From: Kappaphycus alvarezii
Taxonomy: Eukaryota; Rhodophyta; Florideophyceae; Gigartinales; Solieriaceae
Reading direction: 5' to 3'
DNA length: 64,000 nucleotides
Assembly (NCBI GenBank): GCA_002205965.3
Contig: NADL03000703.1
Location: forward strand, 372,001 to 436,000
Of this stretch, positions 24,376-38,180 are shown piece by piece (position 1 is the first letter of the stretch; each line of letters opens with the position of its first letter). Made by a program: the position numbers and the translations under genes. The notes below the pieces were generated by a model. That model was not told the DNA's origin and ran no database searches. It saw nothing but the letters and a program-made list of their open reading frames with translations.

Positions 24376-25139
24376 ACACTACAAAAACTGGGAGACATGG
24401 GAATGTAACTATATCTTAAATTTCATTAAAAAATGACTAATTGAAAAAAAATTCCTCACTCGATTGAAAGTTGCACCCAAATTCGAAGGCAAAGAACACT
24501 TACTATGTGGGTATAGTTTGTGCCGAAATTTATTATCCAAAATTTTGAATTGCTTGAGGCATTTTTTTGTAGCCCATGCAAAGCTTACTAAAACAGCCGC
24601 CATCCTCGTGGTGTTCTGTAAGCGAATCGCTTATATTGGGAGCTTTGCAACCCATTGTTATCCCGTTCCGCAGAAGCTTCATTGCAGGACTTTTTTCGGG
24701 TCCCCTTCTGTGGTCTAGACATAGGTTGAGCCTTTGACAGCGTGTATGTAAAAGGCATTCGCTCTTTCCAGAGTCGAAGCGAATTCAGCGTTCAGAGTGG
24801 ATTTCTTCATTATTCATGCCAGTAAAGAACCGCAAGGGAATGAGGCATATGCCCTCGCTGTATTACAACAACAAACGCTTAACCCAGTTCGTTGCTCAAT
24901 CTAGCACGTTAAAATCCGTGACTATACCACTTCGATTAAACGGAGTAGGTTCATAAACTTTCAAATAAGTGCTGTCATCGCTTAACTCAAAAACAGAGTT
25001 TTCCACGCAGTCTACGACGATTGGTACAAAATCGTAAAACATGGTTAAAATTGATAAAGTAGATGTCTAATAGTGTCCTAGGCGGCAAGTCGTTCAAGAA
25101 CCATCTACGACCAAAGCTGAAAGGTTTCTGATAGGGGTA

Positions 25140-25690
25140 AATCGGCGGGGGGAAGAGATCCTCAGAACCAATTACCCTGAGAAGGAGGTGTTGCGAGCGA
25201 CAAAAGTGCTACCGTGGTATTGCTGAACGAACAAAAGGGAGTGTATATAGAAGAGAGTTGAGAAAGCTACAAGCAAGTATAAAAGGGGCAGGGTCTACCA
25301 CCGACGCTCTGCGACCAGCTTAGGAAAAAGTTTTCTAGGGTCTGAAGTTGACTCTCAACTTTCTACTACTCGGGACTTGGCTTGAAGTTGTCTGCCAACT
25401 TGCTTCACCTCCACTAAAGGAAGCAGTTTACTCGGCTTATATAGACTTTTGGCTACCCTAAAAGTCTCAAACAAACATACTAATAACCGTAAAATGTATT
25501 CACGGTAATCGTGTGAACCAGAGAGACTATTAGAAGATATTTCCTCAAGGTAAATATCTAGGTGCCATACCCATGCCAGCCACCCATCGGCCAGGGGTGG
25601 GAATTGATGTGGCCATTATATAGACCTTTCAGAGCTACTTGTAGTATCACCCACAACCTGGAACTGTACTGACATCTACTATGACAGCGT
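25140..25690 (+). other. Possible solo LTR or promoter-like block
   Basis: A TATA-like GTATATAGAAG near 25242 and GTATAAAAGG near 25277 are followed by a G/C-richer 5'-UTR-like stretch with repeated words (CTCAACTTTCTACTACTC, TGCCAACTTGCTTCACC). No reading frame of note follows. The layout resembles the U3-R-U5 part of an LTR without its element, but no second copy was found in the window. Confidence 0.25.
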
Positions 25691-28600
25691 GTCCTAAAAT
25701 GAAAAAATCAACCGACGAATTTGCCACACTCACCCAAATTAAAAATATCTTGCAAATTCAAAAACTGTAAAAATATCTTCCCAATTCCGATACTGTATAC
25801 AATCATGGTCCTCATCTAGATTTTTTTCGTGTGCGAATTTGCGCATATCAGTTTCCATCTACTTCTGCCGTACCTAGTGACTTGTTCGATTGAGGATTGT
25901 TTCAAAAAATAAACTTCAAGATATGTGCCGAGCCTCAGTACTAGACAGCAATTAAGGACCGCATACACTTCCATTCATGTACTTTAGCATGCTGGATCAT
26001 TCTTAAGCCACCCTGAGAGCAGCACTATCCGACAAATGAGCATGGCTCCGTGAATTCCCCCAGAAACCCATCTCTTTCCATCAGAATGTCGCCTTTTGAT
26101 TGTGAAGTCAAGTTTATGATGGCATGCCGGATAAAAGTTTTGGAAATGGAGGCTAAAAGAATCTCATTCGGTTTAGTTGAAAATTTAATTACAAAATAAA
26201 AATAGTTACATAATTTATATTTAATACATTTGGCACATGTGTGCAATGGCACATACTTGCTGAATATAATTCAACATGTTTACAGATGTTCGAAGACCAA
26301 ATCATATTTAGGGCATATCGTAAATAACAGGGGTTTCTATTCTTCGAAGTATCCGGACATTGAGATCTTTAGGCAATTTCAATCCAAAAATGCTATTCTT
26401 TATTAATTTTTTTAAAGAATAGACACTAAAAGCCTCTCAGAAATCATGCATTGACCTGAGTTTCGACAAATTCATTACTTGAACTACACAGGTTTTAGCG
26501 TTCAAGAACCGTCCTTAATAACATTAACTGCAATTCGCGGCTTTTCACGTGTAAAGCGGATGAAAGAATCCACGTGCGCACATTGCACTCCGTCTGACTT
26601 TTGTATGATGTCAGAATTCAAAATCGATTTGATGACCCTCAATTTTTTTGATTTTCGGAGTATACATTGCCAAAATTGTCCTTTCCAAAATGAGGATTGA
26701 ATGTAAGAACAAGGGTAGGCAAAAGAGTATTAAACTGCCTTTGCGTACCAGATTTGAATTGATCTTTCTATAATTCTTTTAGGCTGCACATCTCTTCTCT
26801 AAAGTCACGCCACAAACCGAGAATCTCCTCGAAAACTCCTAGGCGGTTGCCTGTTTAAGGAGTTTGCTTAAGTCAAAGCTAGTTAACAGCTCAGAAAAGC
26901 CAAGTGCTGTATATGGGCTGTGATACTTTTGGAGCAGCAAATTTTCAATTTTACGAAGTTCTTGTACAAAATAATGCACCAGAATGCAGTTTTTTCCGTC
27001 AAGAAGGGAAGTTTTATATACAAAGTCTTCGTTATTTGATTTTAAACCCGCAAGATGATATTTGATTTCATAGGCGGTGCTGAGAATGATCATTCTAAAC
27101 TAATGAGAAAAATAGCACCGGGAACGATCAAGGTTCATATATACGACCTCAGGACGAGTCTATGAGAAGAAAGAGACAATTTAAGGTTATTTTAGCATTT
27201 TTATTTGATTATGAATTGTCCATTGCGCATCACTGACATCTAATTTACAGCTGAGCTACCGAGTATAACTTATAAATAGATCAACTTGGATATAGATCTA
27301 ATGTTTTTATTAAGGCTGGTAGTTTCATCTGAAGAGTAGTAAATGTTGCACTGAATGCGATATAATTATCAATCAGTTGTCCCGGCATTTTTATAATAAA
27401 TGGGTGCGTAGTTAAGGATCAGACAAGATTATATAATAGCACCCTAAATATTGACAATAGAAGCCATTCGTAAGAAATCATGGCATAAGAAAGGTGAAGA
27501 TATAGTTTATGTTCGCAAAATCCACCTACATTCGCTGTAGAGATTAACGTACAAGATTAGTTCAATATGGATTGCGGGAGCAGATAAACTAAACTGCTTT
27601 AAGTCCAATTGAAAGGATCAGTCGACATGTATGTCAACTATACCAATAATCAGCAATTCGAGGTATTTGATTAAGTAAATAAAGTTTTATTGAATTTTCA
27701 CAAATATTGCAGATTCCTAAGAATTTTAGATACTCAACACAGGCTACAGTCACTCGATCAGGATAATTTGCCACCGCAGATGTGGTATGAAATAGGCGAT
27801 TTATCGAAAGATTCAGGATTTGGGAGGTAATCATTGATTAAAGTCACCACAAAGACATTTTCAACATTTATAACTCCAGGTTACTTTCTCTGTTTATACG
27901 AAAAATTGAATTGGACCGCCGACTTTGAAACTTTCGAAAATATTTTTGTAGCCATCTTTATTCCTGAATATCAGATAGTTCAAAGTGAAAGCATAGTAAA
28001 TGAAAGCGGACAAAACCTAGACGAATTCACTCATGAATATAATTTGGAATATTTTTTAAAGGAAGGTACTCTACTTTATGAGTCCAGAGAGGCCTGTGAT
28101 TATTTAGATAATCTGCAATTTTAATAGGAATTCAGTTGCCGCAATTGGAATTTTTGATCTCTTCTTGGATCATACTGAAAAGAGAACAGAAAAATCTTTC
28201 AAATATAGCTGAAAAGGCGACCAGAGAAAGAGGAAATGCTACACGAAGCAAATATAGGTAATTAATATAAGTATAGTTTGAAATGCAACGGGGCAGTCAT
28301 ATTTTATTGTTTTGGAATTTACAAGATAATTTAATAGTTAATGGACGATATTCGTACCAATAATTATTCTTCATTTCAAGATGGCTTGTTTTTAAACAGA
28401 GAAAATATGTTATCTTCTTTCTTTCCATTTTCATTAACGGTTCTATTCTGGTACTTTTTTTTGCTATCTTAGTTCCAACTTTATGGACAGTATTGATTTT
28501 CCACTAAATTTACGATCCTGAAATTATTATGGTTTGTATCACTGCATGAGCCTCATATCATCCAATTAGGGCGATAATCTGATTGAAATAACGAACATGA

Positions 28601-28975
28601 TTAAAATGTCTATCTATACGCCCTCTCGACTACATTTTGTCTCTACTTCCATTAAAAAATCCGATCATGCTCAACTTGGATCATGAAGGCATGAAACTCT
28701 ATCTTGCCACACACGGAAATTACATAGATCATTAGGAATTAAAGAATTAAGAAATGTACTGTAAATGGATGATAAGTGTTGCGATTATGCTCATAAATCA
28801 CCAAATAACCTGACAGTATCCCTCCAGTAACCTGTACCAAGGAATTGCACTGTAACATGACATCAGGGCAACTTGTGCACTGTACCCACGCACCACTGTA
28901 AAACATAAGACCATACCTATTTGTACAAAGCCAATGACATGGAGCCATCGTGGCTATCTCGCGTGGCTCTCGAAA
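25691..28975. other. AT-rich DNA with two unassigned open frames
   Basis: Two frames look more protein-like than their surroundings. 27834-28124 (plus, 96 residues) is acidic and ends YESREACDYLDNLQF. 26839-27093 (minus, 84 residues) contains QELRKIENLLLQKYHSPY. Neither matches a family I recognise, and neither has a partner gene nearby. They could be scraps of old mobile-element genes. Confidence 0.25.
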
Positions 28976-28979
28976 CATT

Positions 28980-29200
28980 TCTGACCCACCAATCAGTAAC
29001 TACTTTACGCCTCCTTTCCAATTGAACCAATAGGACTTTGCCGTGATGTTTATTGCTGTCGGTTACATTGATGGCGGCTACATGAGCCTTCAGAATCTTG
29101 TAGTTTGATACCTCTTGGGCTGCTTTTTCTAGAATACCTTTGAATTCAGTACCGTTTGCTTACAATTTATCTCTGCTGGTGTTGAGTACTTTTTCTATAT
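28980..29200 (-). pseudogene. Possible retroelement integrase fragment
   Basis: On the minus strand the frame reads ANGTEFKGILEKAAQEV, then NVTDSNKHHGKVLL. The NGTEF word followed by a short helix resembles the DNGTEF catalytic strand of LTR-element integrases, with the Asp changed to Ala. Stops flank it and no LTRs were found. Weak evidence. Confidence 0.25.
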
Positions 29201-30330
29201 AAACCCTGGTCTGATGCTCCGGCTTGTTTACCGGAAGCATCAACCAACAGTTCAACCATCGATTACCTTTTGTGCGCTGAAAACCCGACAATACGGCCTT
29301 TATTTTACCCAATAATTTCTTTAATTCTCAAACGAACTTACCAACTTTAATGATTAAATTCTACGTCATTAGTTACCCAGACCATGATGGCTTTTCGGTC
29401 CTTTAATCTGGCAGTCAAGCTTTATCTACCAAAAATATTGTCAATCGAGACGTTAGATACACTCAATTGTAGGTAAATTGCGATGCTTACCATCACTGAA
29501 GCCAGTATCTACAGATTGAACATGACTTCAGTAATGCTAAGGATCGTATAAATTCGATGGAGGTCGTGGTATCTTCTTTCTGCCCCTATTTTTCTCCATG
29601 ATATAAATTCCAACAGTAAAGGACTGCTTGAAAGTCTTGCTTTTTTCGACAATCTCTAATTCTGAAGGTACTTAGGGCCCGCCGAGGCAAATTTTCATGT
29701 AATAATGATACCAACGGAACAAAGAATAAATCGGACTACAAGGGAACATGCTTTAATGAAGCGATCATCTCTATTAAATATACTTATTTTACTTTCGGAG
29801 ACCAGAAATAACAAGGAAATTGAATGATAAACTTCGCAAACTTTTCGGGTAAGTGTGATATATAAAACTTTATGAAGTTTCATCGAAAATTTAGATGAAT
29901 AAAACGTATTACACATAACTCGAGAATTTTAGCAGCAGTCTAATCAAAATTGTTACCTGTTCCTTAGGCATCGGATGTTTTTTGCTCTTTTATTTAAATT
30001 TTAGATCTATACATATCTTGATGTTTGAAACCTGTATTCTATAGCCGGTTAGATCTGAATGATTTGCATAAGTCATGTACCTTGTTGTCAAAAGCAATAT
30101 TTCTTACCAGTGAATTTTTGCGTCGGAAAAAGCTATAGCTTTGTACAGTCAGCCGCCAAACTCCCTGCGTTTCGCCGTTAGCGCTGCTGGGCCAGTCTGT
30201 GTTTTTCTTTTATTCAAGCCCACCTCCCTCAATGTTTTTTCCACACAATCTAGAAATCTTACCATCTTCATCATGTAGCGGATGCCACTTCACATTAAAA
30301 TTTTTCAAAGCTAAAAAAGCCTAAAAAAGT
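29201..30330. other. Intergenic AT-rich DNA, no gene seen
   Basis: Only short frames without recognisable domains are present, and no repeat or RNA gene stands out. Confidence 0.4.
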
Positions 30331-30336
30331 CTTATA

Positions 30337-31177
30337 CTACTTCTTGTCCCATCTCCAGCTGTTAGCCATCACAGAACTCAGCGAAGATAAACGCCCAAAG
30401 AATTTTTCGACAGTGGTGCGATCCGAACTGATGTCATTGTTCACTCGAATCTCTTCAGACGATAATATACCACAGATGGACTTCTTCTTTTGATGAACAA
30501 CTCTAGCTACGCTCAAGGCTCCCTGATATCCCTTATACATCAAGGTAACCCAGTGATTGGGGTACTTTCCTGCCAGCAGGCCCACATCTGTAATTTTTTG
30601 CAGCTCTTCTCCCGTCTTTGAGGTTGCATTTCCATGGAAAGTAAGATTTTCATTAAAAATTATAACGTCATCGACTCAGCCAGCACGGTGGGTGGAGCAA
30701 CTAACGCCTAATCCGTTGGAAATGATAGAAACCTCACCCTTGTAATCGTAGAGCTTGTGCTTATTGCTGAAGAAGTCCTTTGCTTCGCCATGATTTCCAC
30801 TCGGTCGACTCTTGCTGTGGAATGTCACATCAGTAGCATAGAGCGCAACTTTTTTTCTTCAACGTAGTTACTTCTTTAGCTAATGGAGACATTTTAAATG
30901 AGCTTCTATAATTATTTAGTAGTTTTTCGAACAGGAGCGGACATATATTGTTGGAAAATCTAATGACCATGCGCTCAAATGTGGGTTTTTTAATCTCGAA
31001 AATTCGTCTATTGAAATCCCATTTTCCACCAAGCTTGAGTGTTGAAAGAAACATGAAGTGGACATCATTCGGGGCTGATCCAGATTTTCGACCTCGGCCT
31101 CTTTCATACTGAGCACGGACTGGTTGCTCTATAATTCTCCACACACCGTCAAATTCTAAAATAAAGAAGTTAGACAT
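30337..31177 (-). pseudogene. PIF/Harbinger-type (DDE_Tnp_4-like) transposase relic, copy A
   Basis: Read on the minus strand, blocks occur in the family order. GGKWDFNRRIFEIKKPTFER (about 31005) is the N-terminal region. YATDVTFHSKSRPSG (about 30810) carries the first catalytic Asp. SNKHKLYDYKGEVS and ISNGLGVSC follow. VDDVIIFNENLTFHG (about 30665) carries the second Asp. YKGYQGA is at about 30520, and SSDRTTVEKFFGRL (about 30400) carries the final Glu. Family proteins cut and paste DNA and work with a separate Myb-like partner, which I do not see. A frame change lies in an A run near 30845, and an in-frame TGA near 30683 interrupts the second Asp block. No terminal repeats were identified. 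A diverged second copy lies at 57.8-58.8 kb. Confidence 0.65.
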
Positions 31178-31424
31178 TCCATAACTGCCCCAGATCCTCC
31201 ATATTCCACAAAACCGCCCAAAACAGGGCAGTCCGACTCCTCATTATCCGGCTCCGACTCGGTCTCTTCTGAGTCTCGCAACAGCTGATGCATTCCTTCA
31301 TGCTGTTATGCTCTTTTTTCTGCCGTAAGGCGTAAAACTCTTGCCGCTGACATACCCCTTCCATTTTGGTGCCTATATCCCTATTTTTGCCTAAGGTCGT
31401 ATAGATTTTCTCTTTTATGGACAA

Positions 31425-34400
31425 AGTTTCATTTTGTTTGTTGTAATTATGGAAAAGAGAGATTTGGGCGGCATGGAGTTTTGGTTTACATTTTTTATCA
31501 TTGTAGGGTTATTTTCTTTATGTTTTTCTTTTAATTTAGGGGTTAAAGTAACGAATCTTTTAATTCCATAATTTTAGAAGTTGAATGCGTATTTTTTTCC
31601 AGCGGTGTTCCTGCGGTTTGACGGGAGCATGTGCATATAGAGGCATTATCTGTACAACCAAATGTACGGTACGGTTGTTATGAAAGCGATTTAAAATTAT
31701 CAAGTACATGCGTGGGAACATCTTTACTCAGTGGAAATAAGAGACACAACGCGACTATTTAACGTAAGAAGAGATGTAAATCGGGATTAAGGCTGTTGGA
31801 AAAGTAGAAGTAGACGCTAATAATTTGCGGATCATCTGTTTACAATGCACCTAGAGGAAGGTCCCTAGTTTCCGTCGGAACCCTGCAGGTCTTGAATAGG
31901 CCAGAGAAGCGTTGATTACCATAGAAGCTGGCTACAAGTATCTATTCTACTACTTTCTACTACTTTCTGGTTAGAATTATGCGACTGCAGCATTGTAAAA
32001 GTAGAATACGAACGATTATACCAGAAATAAATCTATGTACGGGCATTTACGCTATAAGAAAGGTAAGTTGGTTTAATATCTCGGCCTCCCTTCCACCTAC
32101 TGGTAGATTGGAGTGACATCCACAGCTTTCGACGCATCGTACGGTTTCGAAATTGGCTTGAAAATGATACGATATCTACGCTCCGGTACAAATTTACTGG
32201 ATATCTACCACAGTAAATTAACCCCATTTACACATATCTAAATCGCGAAACCGGGCAATTGAAGCTCTTTGGCCTGATCTATTGCTACTTTAATGACATA
32301 AATTGGCATATGAAGAAAAATGATAGATATGTTTCCTTTTCATCTGCGACTTAGAATACTCTATCGGCCTGATCAATACTTCATCAGGGATTTTAATCGT
32401 CAATTTTTTTATAGTAGTTCAAGAAATAGTTTTTTTTTGAAGATCATCTCCCCTAACAGCCTTTAAAAGCTCTAAGGAATTTTAGAGAAGCACATAATGC
32501 CATTATTAACATTGAAACTTACAAAATACATATCTGGATGTAATTTAACGTATTAAAATAAAATTTCATGGATGTGTATCGTCACTTCCGTCTCCATACT
32601 TCCTTCTGTAGTGAAATGGACGATAGAGATAATAGTGATCAAATTTACAGATTTAAGGACTGCAAAGATGAAAAAAACGGTAAATCAATAGAAAAATTCA
32701 TGTAATACTATTTGGAGCATTCAAACGAGCTACAGTTAGAAGTTTTTTCGGAAAAAACTTCCTTGAAAAACGCGGAGCCCTTATAGATAATTTCAATGCC
32801 TAAAACTACTGCTTTATTAATTATGGTGCTTGACTGTTGGTTTTAACTAATGGTTAATAGAATGAAAACCAATTCAGTTCGAAATTTAGATCAGTAGAAA
32901 TGTTTTGAATGATTTCGGAATAATCGTATATTTGAAGATAAATGGTGGAAAAAAATTTTAAACGAACCTTAGATGAGGCCAAACTGTTAAAGTAATAGTA
33001 TCATTGATTTTTTATCTATTTATGTCGATTTATGGTGATATTGATATCAAGGAGGACTTAGAAGGTTCTGGCATTAGCGACAAAAACTACCACCTTAGGT
33101 TAGATAATTAATTTTGCGAAACTTCGCGAGAAAAAAGTTTACGGAGAAACTTTCAATCAGGATTATAGCGAAATTGAATTTAGCTAAAACTTGAATTTTA
33201 CCTCTATAAAATATCATAATTAATGTAAAATGTACGTTGGATGAAAAAGCACGAATTTTCAAATCTCTCCATCATTTATTGGCTAACGGGAAGCTTTATG
33301 GACATAGAACTATTAATAATCAATCGTTTCCTACAGGACAGCAGATAGTGTCAGAATTACAACACATTTGAAAGAATTCCGCGCATTCTCTTTGGCCTCG
33401 GATCTGATATGTCACCATGTTATTCTTACATTGCACAGAACAGCAATATTAATTTATCTGATATTCTCTGTAACGCCTCTTAGCAACAAAATCTTTTGCT
33501 TTTCCCGGCGCAAATTCAAAATAGTAACCAACCAATATTCATGTCTATTAGGACGCATTTTTATTTCAATGATTGTAAATTTATGGTGCTTTTGACATTG
33601 ATTAAGAAATCATTGAATGAAATAAACTACTAGTATATTTATTTTGAGGTATAGAATTGTTTTTGAAAGCCAAAGCTCTGTATGAATACTTCATATTTTT
33701 ATATTTTCTACTGAGAAGTGATTTGACGGTGTTAAATAAATTCTGGAATCTTCTCTGAATGTAAAAGCGCACAATTTAAATTGATTCATAAAATAAATTC
33801 TTTACGATTAAAGTTATCAAAGAATATTTGCATCTCTGGACTAGATACATATATATGAATGAAATCATTTCTCATATGATGGTTTTAATATATTTTAAAT
33901 AATTTGTGACCAGTCAATCATCTCTAGTTCTACGATTTGTGGTTCAAGCTAAAAACAAAATGAACATTTGAAATGATAAAAATTGGAATCTACTTCTAAA
34001 TAGTGTTTTAAGAAGGAAGAAATGTGATTTTCCTTTGAAAAAATTCCTTTCAGTCCTCATTGAATACATGAAAATGTTTCTAATGATGCCATTCATTCGC
34101 CTTTAAGTTTCAATGGAGACTCCTGAGAAATATTACTAGATTTTTTTCATTCAGTTTCCATTTAGGAAACCAACAGATACTTTCCAGAGACTTTAATATC
34201 GGAAAATAAAGATTTACATTAGCTGCAGAAATATTTTAGGCTTTCTTGAATCTCTCATGATTTAAAAATCTCGATATGACACTGCTTTATGAGGTTTTAC
34301 AACAGATAAAGCATTCCAGTAGGGGCTACATTTTAACGGTGACCAAATAATTCCATACCTTTTCTGCAAATTTTTTCTGAATAACTTAAAAAACATTGAA

Positions 34401-36400
34401 CTTGTTTTGACACGGAAGTATTACTTAAAAATGGAGCTGAACCAAATAGATGTCTATTCTGGACAGATTTTGATAAAAAGTCTTTCTATGTTCTAGAATT
34501 ATACAGAACACGAACATTATTTGAAGAATAGCTTGACTTTTCAAATATAAAGAACATTTGAAAGACTTTACCGTTCCATTTAGCTTTTGATTGAAGAAAT
34601 TAGAGTAATTATAGAGTATTTGGGTTTCAGTAATGTACATTTTAACTTGTTGTATGGATTCTATCACGATAATATCAATATTTTCGGAACAATGTGGTTA
34701 AGGCGGTAAGATCATGACTTATTACATATTTACTTTTGTGATTAAGGAAACATTAGACTATTTACTAACAAGTACAATAGCAAAAAAAGTTAAAAATAGT
34801 TTCAAAAAGTTCACTTTCGTTTATAAAAATTTGGTAAATTGGATTCCAAGGAATTAGTTCGCGTATCGTACCATACATTTTTAAAAATATTAACTAAAGG
34901 TTTACTTTAAATGCAAAACTAATTACATTTAATAGTTATGGTTTAGAACTATTATTAAACAAAACAAGTATGCACGCCTAATTTCATTCTTATAACTCGG
35001 CTAAACATGAAATCAGGAATTTTTTTTCATTATTCATGATACAATTTGCAAAAGGCACTTATGCTTCTGTTGACCGAAATTTTAAGTTTTAAACATGTTT
35101 AAAAACAAAACTACCTAAAGGAGAAATTTATTTTCACGTAATTTTGTAGAAGTCCCAACAGCTTCAATGGTCTCCATCAACTATAAAAAGATGAACATAA
35201 CGGAATTTTATTTCTTCAATACGTCCTTAAAGAATTTTACATAGCAATCAGTGTTCCGACCCCAACGATAACTATTCAAAAATGAAAACATAAATCTGTT
35301 CTTGAGTTCTTGAAAACATGCTTCTCCAAAGAGATTCAATGGAGTTACATAGAGTATTCGATATTTTAATCTAGAGATTTAAGACATGGAGAAAACTTTT
35401 TTGGATTCAGTACTTACATAACAATAAATAAAATATATAGGAAATTCTCACTGTAATCGTGAGGTAGTTTCTCACTTTGTGCAAAATGAATTAATTTCAA
35501 TTCTGAAAATTATATATTTATAATGAACTTGAAGATAGTAAACCAAGATTCTTTTTCTATTGGATGTCTTCATAACACATATTTTATACTATCCTATCTT
35601 CGATATATTTCAAAACTTTTCAAATACCATAATAAGACAACTCCACCTCACCATATGAATTGAATTAAGTAATTTTTTTCATTCAGCCTGCATAAATTTT
35701 GACTTAAAGTAAAGATGATTTAATCAGCAATATCTGCAGTATCTCTATTAGGTTTCGTAGTTTTCACGCCTTCCTCCTCCTTATCCGAATGCTTCGAGAA
35801 AATCCACTAAGGCAAATATTTCAGGAAAGATTTAAGCAATCTTCTCTTTTAAATTCTTTCTTTTCAGCTAATAAGTGTAGCTGACCTAAATTTCTCTCTA
35901 TCCAATTTTCTTATAGAATCTTAAACTCGCTTTCAGTACACTCAGTTTCTTTATCTTTAGTTGGAACTTCGTAGAAAAAACTTTCATCATAACCGCACCT
36001 TTTTTACGTAGTAGTCCCTCTCATAATTAATATTGCTAGCAGCCTAGGCGGAATTGTGTCAAATTCTCCACCAATCAGGAATATTCTTTAAAGTATGCCC
36101 TCACTTGAACTACTAGCTTAACACAGAATAAGATATCATGAAAAATATTATCAATATGCACGTGAATTTATGTGAAGGGAACGGAGAAAAATTAGAAATG
36201 CAGCAATCTAAGACTGAATTTAGATCCAACAATTTCGTTTTTCTGAAAAGTTCGACTATAAAATGCAACATCATTCCGCGAGAAATAGTTATTTTCGATA
36301 TAAAATATGTGCGCATACGCTTTCGCTGTCATATTTCGGCAGATTTTTCGTCCCTTTGGGAGTTGTAAAGAAGCCTAAGTCAGTTCCTCGGTAAGTATAA
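31425..36400. other. AT-rich gene-free DNA
   Basis: About 5 kb with very high A+T and long A/T runs. No frame has a recognisable domain and I cannot support any RNA gene. It may be old mobile-element sequence beyond recognition. Confidence 0.45.
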
Positions 36401-36439
36401 ACTGAATAATATGAAGATAGAAATCTATGTTTTCCCTAT

Positions 36440-37010
36440 GTTTTTTTCAGATCGAGAATGCATTTCGGCGAGTCTGTGTCGGACGTTGAGATACTGCAGG
36501 ATATTGTCGATTGGCATCTGATTGACTGGAAACGTAGAGGGGAAAAGAATTTATGGAAGTTTCCTATGGGTACGGAGATGCAATCTGAAATTTCGCGCGG
36601 TTCTTTTGGATAAAAGATATTTTGGAACGGAGGAAGAGTTTAGAGCTGTGCTCTGGAATAAAAAAATCCGCACATTTTGATTTCAATAATTGAAAAGAAA
36701 CATAATAAAGAAAATTACGAGATCGCTTGATCGTGTACGCTTATTTCGGGAATCCGTACACCTGGTGGTCAATTGTTGATGTTAATTATGGTTGATCGGA
36801 GAATTCTACGATACCGTTTTCATTGGACGTCCTCTCTCACCACTAAACATACGAAGCGGTACCTTCTTCTTGGTGCAGATGCAGAGCATCACGAGTGATA
36901 CTCGAAAAGGCTGTATGAAATGCAGAGGCATAATTAACTGCTGGCGTATCCAGGCGAAATACATAGAGCGTCGCAGGTGCACAATGTAAGTTAGTATTCG
37001 TGGCATGTCT
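36440..37010 (+). other. Unassigned fragment, possibly mobile-element-derived
   Basis: Less AT-rich than its left flank. Short frame pieces read ILQDIVDWHLIDWKRRGEKN (36498), GNPYTWWSIVDVNYG (36750) and CMKCRGIINCWRIQAKYIER (about 36912), with stops between them. A CX2C pair is present in the last piece. I do not recognise a family; Trp/Tyr-rich broken pieces like these suggest a decayed transposase. Confidence 0.2.
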
Positions 37011-37974
37011 AAGAAGGCGGCAGTGCAGCGCTATTGAGGACTAATACAGCTCATGTATTTACGTGTAATTGACAAATGTTTACTTCATTTTTTCAATTGA
37101 ACTAATAGTGTCCTCTACTACAGGCATTTTTTTGCATGGTTACAGTAATTTATAGTTTTCTTGCATTAATTAATAGGAGATATTTACTCGGATATACAAC
37201 GCTGTTTCCTGGGAAACACATGCTGCCAAATGTGGTTCGAGGTAACTGGTTCTCATATCTACTACACTATGTAATATAAATTATCAAATTTGATTATGCT
37301 CAGGGATGAAAGGTGTTGATTCCAGGAGTTCAGAGGGCTGCGAATTGGGAGCGTTTTGGAGTTATACGTTTTTTAAACGCTCCACAGTACAGTACAAACA
37401 TGGAAACGTGGCCTCCACAATGTTGGCCTTTTCAAGAGGTGAAACATGTGACACTTAATATCGTTCAGTGATATTAAAATCGCAGTTAAATCAGCCGTAG
37501 AATAAACGCTAAAATATGGGGATGGGATTTACCCGAAGGCACAGAGCAATCGTAAAAATACGAAATATAAATGCACTGCAGTTCTGTGTTCAACTGAAGT
37601 GTTTTAGTGGGTTGCTCACACAGAATGAATATCTAGCTTGGTGAAAGAGAATAGGCTCTTCAGCGGCTGCAAAGTACATAAATACTGGATTTATTTTGTT
37701 AATCTGTTTATGTTTCATTAAAGAATTGATAAGGTCAAGTAGAGAAGTTAATTGCAAGGATTTACTGAAGAGAAACATTGTAGTCTTGGTATAAGCTCAG
37801 ACTGCAAAAAATAAAAGAGTTGAATTGGAAGTAGCTTGGGTAGAGAATTGTGGATGGATGACAGCAGAAATTCATATTTGACTTTAGTAATTTTTCGACT
37901 ACTTTTTAATCCAACATTACTCGAATATTCAACGCACTAAGTCGTAGTACGTACTAAGCTTGTCTCGTAAAAAC

Positions 37975-38180
37975 TATATGTATTGAAATACTTTATTTCC
38001 CTCTTAATTCCCTGATCGCCACGCTTAACCTACCTTTCCTTTTTCCTCGAATTCACGCTACCGTAGAGATTAGTACTGTAGTTTAGGGTACTGCGCTGTA
38101 AAGCACGCACAAAATCTCATAACACCCGGGAGATACTTCCCGAAACTCTGAGTACATTGCCTCCTAGAATCACTTGACAA
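37975..38180 (-). repeat. Probable 3' LTR of the Ty3/gypsy relic (left copy)
   Basis: The block around CTTAACCTACCTTTCCTTTT at 38025, through the CGCACAAAATCT region near 38110, matches the block at about 44803-44990 in the same orientation: TTAACCTACCCTTCCTTTTT, an ACTGCACTGTACA-like middle, then CACGCACACAC. The two copies flank all gypsy coding blocks. The inner boundary is uncertain. Confidence 0.5.
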
